Origin: Haliotis asinina
Lineage: Eukaryota; Mollusca; Gastropoda; Lepetellida; Haliotidae
Direction: 5' to 3'
DNA: 64,000 bases
NCBI RefSeq assembly: GCF_037392515.1
Contig: NC_090291.1
Span: 34,228,501-34,292,500, forward strand
Part shown: one piece after another, positions 1-11,320 of the stretch
Layout of the letters: every line of letters begins with the position of its first letter
How positions within the stretch are numbered: the first letter of the stretch is position 1
The notes under the pieces: generated by a model
Database searches by the model: none
The model's input: only the letters and a program-made list of their open reading frames with translations
What the model was told of the DNA's origin: nothing
Position numbers and translations under genes: made by a program

Positions 1-2580
1 CATAGTGTAACTTGCAAATGTCAGTGTATACACCAGGGACGTGATGTAGCAGCTAGCCCAAATCATATACACCATCGCCTAATGAAACTATGCAAAACTA
101 ACCTCCTGAATGCACCCGCAAAAGGTAGTCGACACATTGAAAGAACATTGGTTACCTGGAGCACAGCTTGCAAGACCAAGTCTGGTTACTTCACAACGGG
201 TGCCGCTTTGACACACCAGTCGAGCGCATCGTCCAGAGAGAGACTAGGAAGAAAAGAATTCATACAGACGAAACGTAAGTTATGGTTTCCAATGTATATA
301 TAAATCAAAGGACAGATTGACAGATCTCCAAGCTCAATCTTTAGACAACAGAAGATGTCGTTCGTCTAAACTTTAATTCCGCCTTTCACAGCAATTGTCA
401 ACTACACATGGGAACATGAGAAATTGGTTGGCACCAGGCATCCACTGGATGACATCATGAGCATAAGTCTGAGGGACTGGCACACTATGAAACCTATTGA
501 CCCAATGAGAGAGACCGACCACTTGACGTGACGTCTTTCAACAAGCATGGATTGCTAACGATCGATTCTATCGCTTTTGCGAAGGGCTCCTTGTTGACAG
601 ATCAAACATGATTTCAAAACACTCATGTTTTGAATTTCCTTTCTTAATGGAAATGACACATTCACAAAATAAACAATGGTGCCTATTACACAACGTCATG
701 GAAACAGTTTTTGATGTAAAGTGAAGTCAGAGATTCCTTGATAATGTTTACACGTTCCTAACTTTGGTGTCTACAAACAAGTTAAAGGACTGTTGGTTTA
801 AACTCATGTAACAGTCACTGAAAAATATCATTTTTCCAAACAATGCCATAATATTTCTAATCAAAGCATGTGTTTCCGAACTAATGCGTCCACGTTTGCA
901 ATAAAATCAGCAAAACCCTTTCAACGTTCATAAGTTATCTCTGCTAAAAGCAAAATTGATTGTATATTTCAGCTATATCATAAGCATGTGATTAAGAAGA
1001 TAATACCAAGTGCTCCCGCCATGAACAAATAAAAAGACCAGTCACGTTTTACAGGGAATGCATGTTTTATTGTACTTATTTATTGTAACGGTCAACATTT
1101 AGATTTGACAAAAACATTGTCGCAGTTGGAAATGCCCTGCATGTGTCTGAACTGAGGCTCAAGTATGGTGACCTACCTCTACTTGCTGGTGATCTCTAGC
1201 CCGTTGTGTTATAGTGTATTGTCCGTCAAAGGTTGTTTAATTTCACAGTTGTATGGCAGTCTTAATTCTCTATCTGTGATAATCTAGTTTTATTTCTCTG
1301 AATCTTAATGCATAGATCCAAATAGGAAATGCATGCGGCGGTCTTGCCTCCTATGTTTCAAGTTCGGGTTAGTAAATCGTTGGAAGGGAATCGGTTCACT
1401 GGTATCTTTGTAGTATTGTTATTGTGAAGTAGCCAGAATCACCAAGATCGTTTATGGATAAACACAACGTTTCGGGGTCATTTTAGACCCCTTCATCAGG
1501 TGAACTGACAGTTGATGCTATAATAGCATCAAGACACCTAATCGGGGTGATGATAGCATCAACTGTCACTTCACATGATAAAGGGGTCTGAAATGACCCC
1601 GAAACGTATGTCAAAGAATTAAAAGAATCACAGCTTCCTGTATGAAAGATTATGAATGCTATTGCGTCTATTCCATTTTATGTTGCCCTTGAGATTGCAA
1701 TGTTGCACTTTCATTGCTCTTCCTTTGCAGCAATTTGTATTGTTTGGTACACATAGTAAATTTTATCAAGTAACTGTTAATCGGAGACCATCCAGTGTTT
1801 GTTACTGGTTTTACAAAGTATTTGAACAACGGTAACCCTCAGGGCGAGAACTGATATCAATCATCAAAATATCATGAAGTTCCATTAAACCACCACGAAC
1901 GCTGCCGCCATTTTCCACGTCTAAACATTGAAAACTATTGAAATCCACCAGTTGGCCACTAGCTCTCTACACGGGTCAAGATCGGTTGAGATCACTGAAC
2001 ATTTGTTATGGTCTGCTCAGGAAAGGACCTCTTGGCACACTCGCGGTACGTAAAAAACTCATGGTGTCATCGTATGATTTAGTTACCAGTAAACACAAAC
2101 CACTTCCGTGCAAAAACAAACTCCTTATACAGATATTGCATTCCCTGTCTTTGCAAACTTTCGGCGTCGCTTTGTGGGCAATGAAATAAACGTTGAATGC
2201 AGACAGACACATCCCAAAAAACTGTTACTTGTTTTCAACTGCTATTTCTATAATTCCCGTGTTAATTGTAAGCACAAAAACATTTTGATATTTTAATGAG
2301 GCAGCTGTGAATCACAGCTTCCTGTATGAATGAGTTTATATTTCACTTCGGTCAGATTTTTCTTGGTCTTGTACATTGCATAAAATTCTATTTGTGCCTC
2401 TACACAGAACAGTTGGATTTGCATTTGATATTATATTAAATGACTGACTGAATCTGTATATACCTTTAAGAAACTTAAACAATCCCTCTACTACGATATA
2501 AGACATTCAGAGACAACTGAAAGCCCTTAAACACAATGGTTTGAAATGAAAGAACAAAAAAATCTACTGTGAACACCTAC
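1..2580. other. no host coding sequence recognised; left edge
   Basis: AT-rich sequence with only short open frames and no family motif. If the PAN-type gene at 2581-2889 continues, its next exons should lie here or further left, but I could not pick out a convincing second exon. The one structured element is the inverted repeat at 1467-1607, listed separately. Confidence 0.4.
1467..1607. repeat. short inverted repeat (foldback), arms about 56 bp
   Basis: The left arm begins ACGTTTCGGGGTCATTTTAG and the right arm ends with its near-exact reverse complement. Both arms continue inward through a 'GACAGTTGATGCTAT' core with a few mismatches, leaving a spacer of roughly 28 bp. It is probably a small non-autonomous mobile element or its remnant; no clear target duplication was seen. 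Confidence 0.7.
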
Positions 2581-2889
2581 CTTTGGCCAGTGTTGAATAT
2601 CACTCAAGAGGAATCCCGTTCTGTCAACAATTATAGCAGTATCACTACTGTTACTGTTGAGTAGGCAGGTGTGCGTTTTCTTCTCAAATCCAAAGGACAG
2701 ACATGCTGAGGATATCAGACATTCTGATGCACAGGTGTAGAGAGACTGACTCCAGAACTTACTGAACACCTGGTGTTCCATGTACTTGTCACGCTGAACT
2801 ACTGAATCCACGTCCAGACAGTTGTCACCTTGGACTAGGTTTAGGATTCCAAAAAATAGGAAAACTATTTCGCTATGGTTTGACGACAT
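2581..2889 (-). CDS. first coding exon of a secreted PAN/apple-domain protein (partial gene)
   Basis: This exon encodes 103 residues and ends at a good donor (AAG|GTAGGT, GT at 2580-2579) in phase 0. I chose the ATG at 2889 because it is followed directly by a hydrophobic signal peptide (about residues 8-20, EIVFLFFGILNLVQG) with likely cleavage before DNC. An in-frame ATG at 2931 would put 14 polar residues ahead of it. Residues 24-80 resemble a PAN/apple module: an early Cys, the CASECLISSACLSFGFEKK core, then HTCLLNSN, giving a C-x3-C-x5-C spacing typical of molluscan PAN domains. Such proteins are extracellular adhesion or lectin-like molecules, often with further domains in later exons. 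Those exons are not visible here, so the full architecture is unknown. The start codon and upstream DNA lie inside a duplicated block (2846-4322). Confidence 0.6.
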
Positions 2890-4322
2890 TTGTATGACCT
2901 TGGTCTCCAACTGCCAAGATGGAAGTAACACTCCTTGTACGTACTGGTTTTTGTTACCATTACAACTTAAACCGAATGGTAACCATGTTCTTTTGAATGT
3001 TTGGATTTAGAAACTAGACAACATCAATAGAAGATGAGGTATGTGTGATGTGTTTTCCAGCAAAGCAACCACTTTTTACGGCTTATGAAGTTTTGAGGAT
3101 GAGGTTCAATTCAACACAGTTATAAAATGTGCAATAAACTGTGAGGCCTTCACGTTTAATTGTCCACAAATGGCAAAGTTAAACATCGCTTATATGTTGT
3201 TTCACCAGCGCTCTTCACAGTGTTATATTTTTTGGAAACGTGTTTCATAATTTTAGATAATCAGATGCAATTCCGTTTGACTCAAGGGTAAGTGTTTCAC
3301 ATGCGTCTTCAGTTGGTGGTAGTTTGATGAAGAAGAGTTCTCAGTCTTAACTGTCATTATAAGTGCCAGTACTGCCGTGCGACGATTTCCGTAAACAAAC
3401 CAGACATTGAAATAATCGATAGCATTGATAAGTTTGACTGATGTGCATTGATCGGTTATAACTGATGTGCAGAGCTTCTGATACTTGTGAGTAACGAAAA
3501 ACGTTTGGGAAAATACTTGCTCTACAACACCAAAGGCTTCTCTTATTCTTGTGAATGTTATTTATTACTCTCAATAACATGTAGGTGGCCAGTTAGGATA
3601 AATTTCAAAATACCGTCAGGGAGAATGGACGTAAGATACCATTGCCATCCATGAACCCGTCTTACATATTCTCTAACTTCTAAATACGTCTCAAGAATCT
3701 ATTCTGAAGTGTTCAACTTCATTCATTGAAGGGGCAATAAGACCTGGTCATTAGGACACATCTGTTTTAGGTTCTATAAGGTATAAGTAAAAACATTAAA
3801 AGGGAAAAAAACAATGGTGAAACCCAGTCAGAACTGAGTGAGTGAGTGGGTTTAGTTTTACGCCGCACTCAGCAATATTCCAGCCATATGGCGGCGGTTT
3901 GTAAATAGTCGGGTCTGGACCAGACAATCCAGTGACCAACAACATGAGCATCGATCTGCGCAATTGGGAACCGATGACATGTGTCAACCAAGTCAGCGAG
4001 CCTGACCACCCGATCCCGTTAGTCGCCTCTTACGACAAGCATAGTCGCCTTTTATGGCAAGCATGGGTTTGCTGAAGGTCTATTCTACCCCAGGACCTTC
4101 ACGGGTCCAGTCAGAACTGAAAGGTATTACACACTGCGATGGTTTACGTAAGTAACGTGCAGATGCTGTGTCAACATCCACTGACCAGTCGTAATGTGGG
4201 TCAAGGCCGCTTTCAAGGGACGTAACCTGATAACAAATTTGTAAGCACCAAGCTATAGACAGAAGCTATGATGCGAGTTAGTTTTGGAATGGTAAATAAT
4301 AGGTATAGAGATGGTATTAAGG
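2846..4322. repeat. segmental duplication, copy A (direct repeat with 5119-6587)
   Basis: This 1.48-kb block recurs in the same orientation at 5119-6587 with only scattered substitutions and small indels, such as an 8-bp difference near 3468. It starts inside the signal-peptide part of the PAN-type exon and runs upstream of the gene, so it carries the start codon and presumably the promoter. A SINE-like repeat (3836-4110) is present in both copies, so the duplication is younger than that insertion. Confidence 0.9.
3836..4110 (-). mobile_element. SINE-like repeat, family A
   Basis: On the plus strand it reads from GAGTGAG repeats through 'TTTACGCCGCACTCAGCAAT' and 'CCGATCCCGTTAGTCGCC' to 'GACCTTCACGGGTCC'. 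The presumed sense orientation is minus, with the 'GGCGTAAAACTAAACTCACTC' end as the 3' tail. It is near full length and lies within duplication copy A. Confidence 0.8.
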
Positions 4323-4640
4323 ACAGAACGCACATCGGGACTGAGTGACCAATGATCCCGATGTGGAGACCCGCTCTGTCACACACATTGAGAAGTCCGA
4401 CGGCGATTCTTCATCGTGGATGTAGTCGAAGGTGGGGCGACGGCCTTGGCCGACACCCCGACTAGCCGCACAATCCGTCCACTTCTCGTTTCCCTTACTG
4501 GTCTCCTTGGTCTTGTTGGATGGTCTTGTTGGATGGTCTCCCCGACTGACCATATCAGACAGGTTTTTATGCACAGGGCCATTACGCCTCATTGTGCAAG
4601 GTCACTGGCCCATGCACATGTACATACGTAAGATTCGCCG
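4323..4640 (-). pseudogene. GC-rich insert, possible retroelement fragment
   Basis: This stretch, richer in GC than its surroundings, lies between the two duplication copies and is absent from copy B. Overlapping minus-strand frames are open for 67-91 codons. One contains RRPVRETRSGRIVRL, a basic pattern resembling the C-terminal tail of Gypsy/BEL-type pol proteins (TRSGR-V). No catalytic motif is present, so the call rests on a short pattern and could be wrong. Confidence 0.25.
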
Positions 4641-4791
4641 ACGTAGGGAGGTGTTAATTGACATGCATTGATAGCGTTTAGAATTAAGGGTCCTGCCCGA
4701 GGGGGGGGGAGGTGTTATGATAAGAGGGGATACACCGAATGTTTGCTGAATACATTACATAGACAAAGGGGATAGAATTTCGGTGCACTTT

Positions 4792-4871
4792 GGACTTATA
4801 TTGAAACAAATAGATCGTTTGAATACATAAAGTTTTAAGGAAACTTATTGATTTAGTCAATGACAACACCC
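4792..4871. repeat. 80-bp segment duplicated at 5040-5118
   Basis: The segment starting GGACTTATATTGAAACAAAT recurs at 5040-5118 with a few changes. The second copy directly abuts duplication copy B at 5119. The nested arrangement suggests a complex, template-switching type rearrangement rather than simple unequal exchange. Confidence 0.8.
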
Positions 4872-5118
4872 CTGAACGTCGTGGAGCTTTTGTCCTCAAA
4901 AGCGCTTTTTAAAAATAGTTACAATATTGGATGTACAAGTATACGGTAAATGGCATGAAACGTTGACGCGTTGACAATATCTGGTACAGGCATCGATCAT
5001 AAGTCACATAATCTTAATGGCATATACAAGAACTTACAAGGACTTATATTGAAACAAATAGATCGTTTGAATGCATTAAGTTTTAAGGAAACTTATTGAA
5101 ATGATTTAGTCAATGACA

Positions 5119-6587
5119 ATTCCAAAAAATAGGAAAACTATTTCGCTATGGTTTGACGACATTTGTATGACCTTGGTCTCCAACTGCCAAGATGGAAGTA
5201 ACACTCCTTGTACGTACTGGTTTTTTGTTACCATTACAACTTAAACCGAATGGTAACCATGTTCTTTTGAATGTTTGGATTTAGAAACTAGACAACATCA
5301 ATAGAAGATGAGACATGTGTGATGTGTTTTCCAGCAAAGCAACCACTTTTTACAACTTATGAAGTTTTGAGGATGTGGCTCTATTCAACACAGTTATAAA
5401 ATGTGCAATAAACTGTGAGGCCTTCACGTTTAATTGTCCACAAATGGCAAAGTTAAACATCGCTTATGTTGTTTCACCAGCGCTCTTCACAGTGTTATAT
5501 TTTTTTGGAAACGTGTTTCATAATTTTAGATAATCAGATGCAATTCCGTTTGATTCAAGGGTAGGTTTTTCACATGCGTCTTCAGTTGGTGGTAGTTTGA
5601 TGAAGAAGAGTTCTCAGTCTTAACTGTAATTGTAAGTGCCATTGCTGCCGTGCGACGATTTCCGTAAACAAACCAGACATTGAAATAATCGATAGCATTG
5701 ATAAGTTTGACTGATGTGCATTGATCGGTTATAACTGAACTTCTGATACTTGTGAGTAACGAAAAACGTTTGGGAAAATACTTGCTCTACAACACCAAAG
5801 GCTTCTCTTATTCTTGTGAATGTTATTTATTACTCTCAATAACATGTAGGTGGCCAGTTAGGATAAATTTCAAAATACCGTCAGGGAGAATGGACGTAAG
5901 ATACCTTTGCCATCCATGAACCCGTCTTACATATTCTCTAACTTCTAAATACGTCTCTAGAATCTATTCTGAAGTGTTCAACTTCATTCATTGAAGGGGC
6001 AATAAGACCTGGTCATTAGGACACATCTGTTTTAGGTTCTATAAGGTATAAGTAAAAACATTAAAAGGGAAAAAAAACAATGGTGAAACCCAGTCAGAAC
6101 TGAGTGAGTGAGTGGGTTTAGTTTTACGCCGCACTCAGCAATATTCCAGCCATATGGCGGCGGTTTGTAAATAGTCGGGTCTGGACCAGACAATCCAGTG
6201 ACCAACAACATGAGCATCGATCTGCGCAATTGGGAACCGATGACATGTGTCAACCAAGTCAGCGAGCCTGTTCACCTGATCCCGTTAGTCGCCTCTTACG
6301 ACAAGCATAGTCGCCTTTTATGGCAAGCATGCGTTGCTGAAGGTCTATTCTACCCCAGGACCTTCACGGGTCCAGTCAGAACTGAAAGGTATTACACACT
6401 GCGATGGTTTACGTAAGTAACGTGCAGATGCTGTGTCAACATCCACTGACCAGTCGTAATGTGGGTCAAGGCCGCTTTCAAGGGACGTAACCTGATATCA
6501 AATTTGTAAGCACCAAGCTATAGACAGAAGCTATGATGCGAGTTAGTTTTGGAATGGTAAATATTAGGTATAGACATGGTATTAAGG
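5119..6587. repeat. segmental duplication, copy B
   Basis: This is the direct copy of 2846-4322. On the minus strand it retains the PAN-gene start codon and the first 15 codons (MSSNHSEIVFLFFGI). It then runs into foreign sequence, adding three residues and a stop (VID*). It is therefore a duplicated promoter and start attached to a truncated micro-ORF, not a second gene copy. Confidence 0.85.
6108..6372 (-). mobile_element. SINE-like repeat, family A (copy within duplication B)
   Basis: It is nearly identical to the repeat at 3836-4110 because it was carried along with the duplicated block. It has the same GAGTGAG-rich end and 'CCTTCACGGGTCC' end. Confidence 0.8.
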
Positions 6588-6835
6588 TTATGGTTGCAGA
6601 AAGCATGTTTACACTTTTTATTTGAGTTTGAGTTAGGTCTTAATGGTGAAGTGGTTGTTGTGATAACAGCAGTGCTCCAGTAATCAAACCATTCATGCTG
6701 GTGTTAGGACTTGCTGCAGGGGAAATCACAGAATCCAGGATAATTGTATGTAAATGAATGGAGCGTGATTAAACGGCTTACACCATGAGGGTACACTTAC
6801 TCAATATGCTTGTAATGTATTAGGCATGATGAAGA

Positions 6836-6930
6836 TTGGCTGACTTTGTGTGCTGGAGATTAGGTTCCTGACTCTGAGGGTGTGGGTTCGAATCCCGGAT
6901 GGGACTCAACCAAAAAACAAAGTACTAGAA
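6836..6930 (+). mobile_element. tRNA-derived SINE-like fragment, family C
   Basis: It contains 'GTGGGTTCGAATCCCGGATG', a B-box-like segment followed by 'GGGACTCAACC'. A related copy in the opposite orientation lies at 16455-16560. It does not fold into a complete tRNA cloverleaf, so I treat it as SINE-derived rather than a tRNA gene. Confidence 0.5.
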
Positions 6931-7916
6931 TTTGTACTTCACCAAGAAAGTGTAATCCCAAATATGACATATGCTGCATGATGAAGATTGTACAAATTAG
7001 TACAATTTTATTCTTTTTAAATAGAAATAATTGTCCCAGGAGGGTTAATCAGTTATGCTAATAAAACACCTCCAAGAAAAATGAATCTAACTTTCCATAG
7101 TAGTTAACTTGGGCAAACCATCGTATATCCACGCTACTTTAAAGAGGGTGTCCAAGCGGCAGGATAGCCTGAAAATCCACACTCAGACGACAGTTTGCTT
7201 TAGTTGCACTGTAAATGTATGCTTACCTGACTGAGCAAAATCTCCGAGACCAGTTCCGGCGCCTGAAGATGCGCATTCACTATGAGGCAGTTGAACCCAC
7301 AACCAAGGGAGATGTGGGAGAGATCGGGTTTGGTGACAGGAGATATTTCCACGTTTGGTGACTCGGGAGAGGTCAGGTGTTAGTCACGTGGTACAGGTCA
7401 GGACGGAGGACACGGCACAGGTCAATAACTACAACATTAAAAGGGCAGCATCCTTGACATAATAGCATGATATCGTAATGAGTTTGACTCTTACATCACT
7501 CAGATTACGATACAAGTACTAACTTGGCTAAAAAATGAGTGTGTGTGTTCATTGCCCTCATTTACTAAAGATTCCACCTCATTTACGAAAGTAGTTATGA
7601 ATGATATTTTGCTTTGGTCTGTTATATCTTTCAGAGGAGGCAAAACAGTGCTCTAACAGTCTAAAGCTCTGGGCCGCTGTGATTTGACGTATCGCTCACT
7701 ACCATTTTTTCTTACGCGTTAAACATTACACCCAGTGATTTCACGAAAATAATTTTAGGTCATAAACACTGACGGTTAAGAGTTCCAGCAAAACAAAGGC
7801 TCTTTTTGTCTCGGATACGGAGATAGTGCGCTTGTTTAAATACCACACAAATGATTTGAAGATGTCTCCTCACACAAAGCACTTTTTCAGATGTGGTCTG
7901 TATGTTTTGAAGGGGA

Positions 7917-8040
7917 TATGGGGTAGCTTAGTGGTTTAAACGTGCGCTCGTCACGCCTAAGATCAGGTTTGGATCTCCACATGGACATCTAACGTGAAGC
8001 CCATTTCCGGTGTCCCTCGTTTAAAGGCTACAACTAAACT
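7917..8040 (+). mobile_element. tRNA-derived SINE fragment, family B (head only)
   Basis: 'GGGTAGCTTAGTGGTTTAAA' (A-box-like) is followed by 'CGTCACGCC' and a degenerate B-box 'CAGGTTTGGATCTCC', then the body 'GAAGCCCATTTCCGGTGTCC'. The shared 3' tail is missing, so the copy is truncated. Confidence 0.6.
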
Positions 8041-8506
8041 AATTCTCTGCATGTTTTGAAGAACTGATTGACAGTATTTGTTTTGAAGAGCTGATTGACA
8101 AAATTTGAACTCACAACTGTAAACAAGTTCTCGAGAAATCAATGCTTGTCATAATTCGTCCAAGAGCCCTTATACGTTGGGTGGAAATGCACGTTGTGTT
8201 ATCGTATGTCGTCGGGGTAGATCGACGTATATTGTCAACGAAGAGTACTTTTGAAGCAGAAATCGGTATGTTTGGCTTTGTATCGGATGTGGACACTATT
8301 GATTCTGTTCGTCACATGATATTTTTGCCGACGTCAGTTTCTTTCTTAAAGTGTTTAGCTTCGTAACAAGTATGCACATGATAGAATTCCATTAGTCCGA
8401 GCCACGATGTTTGTCTTTTGCATCAAATCCTCTCTTTTGACCACATTACTTTGTTATTGTGGCTGATAGAATGGCACTAATGTGTGTACTTTTGCTCTCT
8501 TCTAGT

Positions 8507-8772
8507 AGACCCGTGAAGGTTCTGGGGTAGAATAGGCCTTCAACAACGCATGCTTGCCATAAAAGGCAACTTTGCTTGTCGTAAGAGGCGACCAACGGGA
8601 TCGGGTGCACCGGCTCGCTGACTTGATTGACACATGTCATCGGTTTCCAGTTGAGTAGATCGATGCTCATGTTGTTGGTCACTGGATTGTCTGGTCCAGA
8701 CTCGATTATCTACAGACCGCTGCCATACGCTGGAATATTGCTGAGTGCGGCGTAAAACTAAACTCACTCACT
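8507..8772 (+). mobile_element. SINE-like repeat, family A
   Basis: It is near full length in sense orientation, from 'ACCCGTGAAGGTTCTGGGGT' to the shared tail 'GCGGCGTAAAACTAAACTCA'. Confidence 0.8.
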
Positions 8773-9232
8773 TTTGTACTGAACTAATCCGCAGCAAATG
8801 ACCAAAGAGGACACGTCACTTACTCTTGTAGTTCCTTCTGCCAACAGGGGGCCCGTCCTTTAATATTAATCTGGTTGTTTGCTTCTGGTTTGTTTTTTTT
8901 TTGTTTTGTTTTTGTTTTTGTCTTTTTTGTTTTTTTTTGCATTTACGTTGGGACCGGGAGTGAGTGAGGGGAAAAGGCTTATATTCTGGTACTGTAAAAC
9001 GGCGACAGGAACATCCTGTCCAAATTACTTCCTGTAGAACCGATGTCGTCCCCGCCTGTATGTTTGAGAAATCTCTTTGGATGTCTGCGTGCATTTGAAT
9101 GAATCGATCTGGACCAAGAGTTAGATCGGGAAGACAAGCCCTCTTAGCATTACACAACAAACATGGGACAATGATGTTGTTTTCTAAAGGGAAAAAGCAT
9201 CAATATTTGCAAATCACACATGGAGTAACTGG

Positions 9233-9362
9233 AGGATGAGTTTAGGTTTTACGCCGCCTTTAGCAATATTCTGGCAATACCACAATAGGGGGACATCAGA
9301 AATGGGCACATTGTATCATATGGGAATTGAACCCATGTCTTTGACGTGACGAGCCAGCGCTG
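9233..9362 (-). mobile_element. SINE-like repeat, family B
   Basis: The tail 'TTTTACGCCGCCTTTAGCAA' (plus-strand reading) is followed by 'GGACATCAGAAATGGG' and a decayed tRNA-like head ('AATTGAACCCATGTCTTTGA'). Confidence 0.7.
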
Positions 9363-9547
9363 TAAGTAAATAACTGAAAAGGGGAGTGAGTTGGTACCAA
9401 ATGTCACGAACAGAGTCTTTTGGGTGTGTTGTACATTTGTTTTCCCAACATTTTCATTATGTTCATATCTCCTAATATGACTAATTAACCAACTTCGCGT
9501 GTGTCCGTGATATGTTCACCTAAAACTGTTAAACAACTGCTGAGCAA

Positions 9548-9695
9548 CAGTGACTGTGTTTTACGCCTTTAGAAATATTCCAGCAACATCAGGGAGACGG
9601 ATATCAGAAATGGGCTTCACACATTCTACCCATGTGGAGAATCGAAAACGGGTGTTCGGCGTGACGAGTTAACGATTTAACCACTAGCCAACCCC
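9548..9695 (-). mobile_element. SINE-like repeat, family B
   Basis: It has the same arrangement as the copy at 9233, with 'GTGACGAGTTAACGATTTAA' and 'CCACTAGCC' at the tRNA-like end. Confidence 0.7.
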
Positions 9696-9939
9696 CATCG
9701 ACCCGTTAAGCAACGGTCTTGACCCTTTGAAATTCTTCTCAGAGGCGCATCCACGTTTGTACCTCCAGAGATGATGGAAGGGGCTGCTGAATATTGCTGA
9801 CATGGGAGAAGTATTATTTTTGTTAATCTTATTGATAGCATTTTGTCACTCGGTTTTAAATCTTTTTAAATCACTCTGAGACCTAATATCATACATACGA
9901 GGCGTTTTACATTCCTCTTACTTCCAGATCAGGCTACCA

Positions 9940-10163
9940 GTGAAGGCCCGGGTGAGAATACTGGCCCTCAGTAACCCATGCTTGTCGTAAGAGGCAAACA
10001 TGGGATCAGGTGGTCAGGCTCATTGGCTTGGTTGGCAGATGTCCTCGGTTCCCGATTGCGAAGATCGATGCTCATGCTGTTGATTACTGGATTGTCTGGT
10101 CCAGACTGTTGCCGTCATATAGCTGCGATTTTGGTGAGTGAGGCGTAAAACTAAACTCACTCT
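9940..10163 (+). mobile_element. SINE-like repeat, family A
   Basis: A somewhat decayed copy running from 'GTGAAGGCCCGGGTGAGAAT' to 'GAGGCGTAAAACTAAACTCA'. Confidence 0.75.
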
Positions 10164-11027
10164 AGATCAGGTTTGTGTATTGATGGAAGACAATTGTCTA
10201 TCTGACCATTATTGAAAGATATTACCATCACCCACATAACTGGCCAGCTTCTTGGCCAGAAATGGAGAGAAACATTTGAACTGACACACCTCCAAGGCCA
10301 ACTTGGACAAAGACAAGTGTAGATATTCAAATGATTTTATTCAACAATGAATACAATAACAACCAATTGCATATAATACTAAAACTAAAGGTACTATGTA
10401 TATGCACAATAATGAACTGAAGGTTTCATTTGTGTAATGGGCAAGCCTTTGACTGTGGTCTCAATGACTAGTACCAACTAAATTCAGTGTTTTGCCTTGG
10501 CAACTGAGAGGGGTGAATGAAAACAGGTGCATGACTTACACAAAACAATACATTATGGCACAAACTGGTCAGCCAAACTAGAGCACATGCTACATAATAT
10601 GAATAATATGAATCATGGACAAGAACAAAATGGTGAAAACTGGCATTTGGTAATCGTTTAGAAAATAATTAGGTAACAGTAGGAGGGAAAGTGTATCTGT
10701 GTCTGATTTGACCAATTATTTGGCATCTGAACTTAGTCATCAAGCCATGTATGTCATGTATATATTTTCAGAAAATCCTGTACTAGAACACAAGTTTTCA
10801 TGGAAGAGTCACTAAAAACGTCCATACAATACATCAACAATACATGAAACATGTATACTGAGCATTCTACGCTTTAAATAACTGTAATACATGTATGGAA
10901 TGACTTGAGACAATCAATGTTATATATATCCTGGCTCTCATGCTGAACAAGCCAATACCATAGTATTATCTTGTGGTTATATGGGACTTGTCACCTTACC
11001 TCTAAAAAGATAATACAAAACTTACCT
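10164..11027. other. no coding sequence seen; minus-strand AATAAA near 10338
   Basis: AT-rich DNA without a convincing open frame. On the minus strand 'GTTGAATAAAATC' near 10333-10345 is a canonical poly(A) signal. It could mark the end of a very long 3' UTR of the transporter gene, whose stop is at 20059, but nothing here proves that. Confidence 0.3.
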
Positions 11028-11320
11028 CCTGGCCAACAAGGTAAAACTATACTTATCGCATGGCTAACAAGGATGTACAAGACCTAAAACCTCATGGCTA
11101 ACAAGGTAAAACTATACTTATCGCATGGCTAACAAGGATGTACAAGACCTAAAACCTCATGGCCAACAAGGTAAAACTATACTTATCGCATGGCTAACAA
11201 GGATGTACAAGACCTAAAACCTCATGGCCAACAAGGTAAAACTATACTTATTGCATGGCTAACAAGGATGTACAAGACCTATAACCTCATGGCTAACAAG
11301 GTAAACTCAGACTTATCATC
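11028..11320. repeat. 65-bp tandem repeat, about 4.5 copies
   Basis: The phrase 'GTAAAACTATACTTAT' starts at 11041, 11106, 11171 and 11236, a period of 65. Each unit holds two 'ATGGCTAACAAGG' motifs, so it is a dimer-like higher-order form of the 34-bp family at 12214-12960. Confidence 0.9.

Larger units (their letters stand above)
6588..8505. other. no host gene seen; scattered SINE pieces
   Basis: The open frames are short and lack motifs. A tRNA-like SINE head lies near 6836-6930, with 'GTGGGTTCGAATCCCGGATG' resembling a pol III B box. A second lies at 7917-8040. The rest is unremarkable AT-rich DNA. Confidence 0.4.

Noticed and set aside
1938..2296. Three overlapping short frames on both strands
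   Set aside because: They shadow one another and lack motifs, a signal peptide or usable splice sites.
5119..5163. Second PAN-type gene copy at duplication B
   Set aside because: Only the start codon and 15 codons are duplicated before a stop; no PAN domain follows, so it is not a gene copy.
6880..6910. Possible tRNA gene (GGTTCGAATCC)
   Set aside because: Only the B-box-like part is present, without a matching acceptor stem or anticodon arm. The same block recurs in a repeat family, so it is SINE-derived.
8816..9160. Lys/Gln-rich 114-codon minus-strand frame
   Set aside because: The basic tail comes from a T-rich tract at 8889-8940; the rest shows no family motif and overlaps SINE edges.
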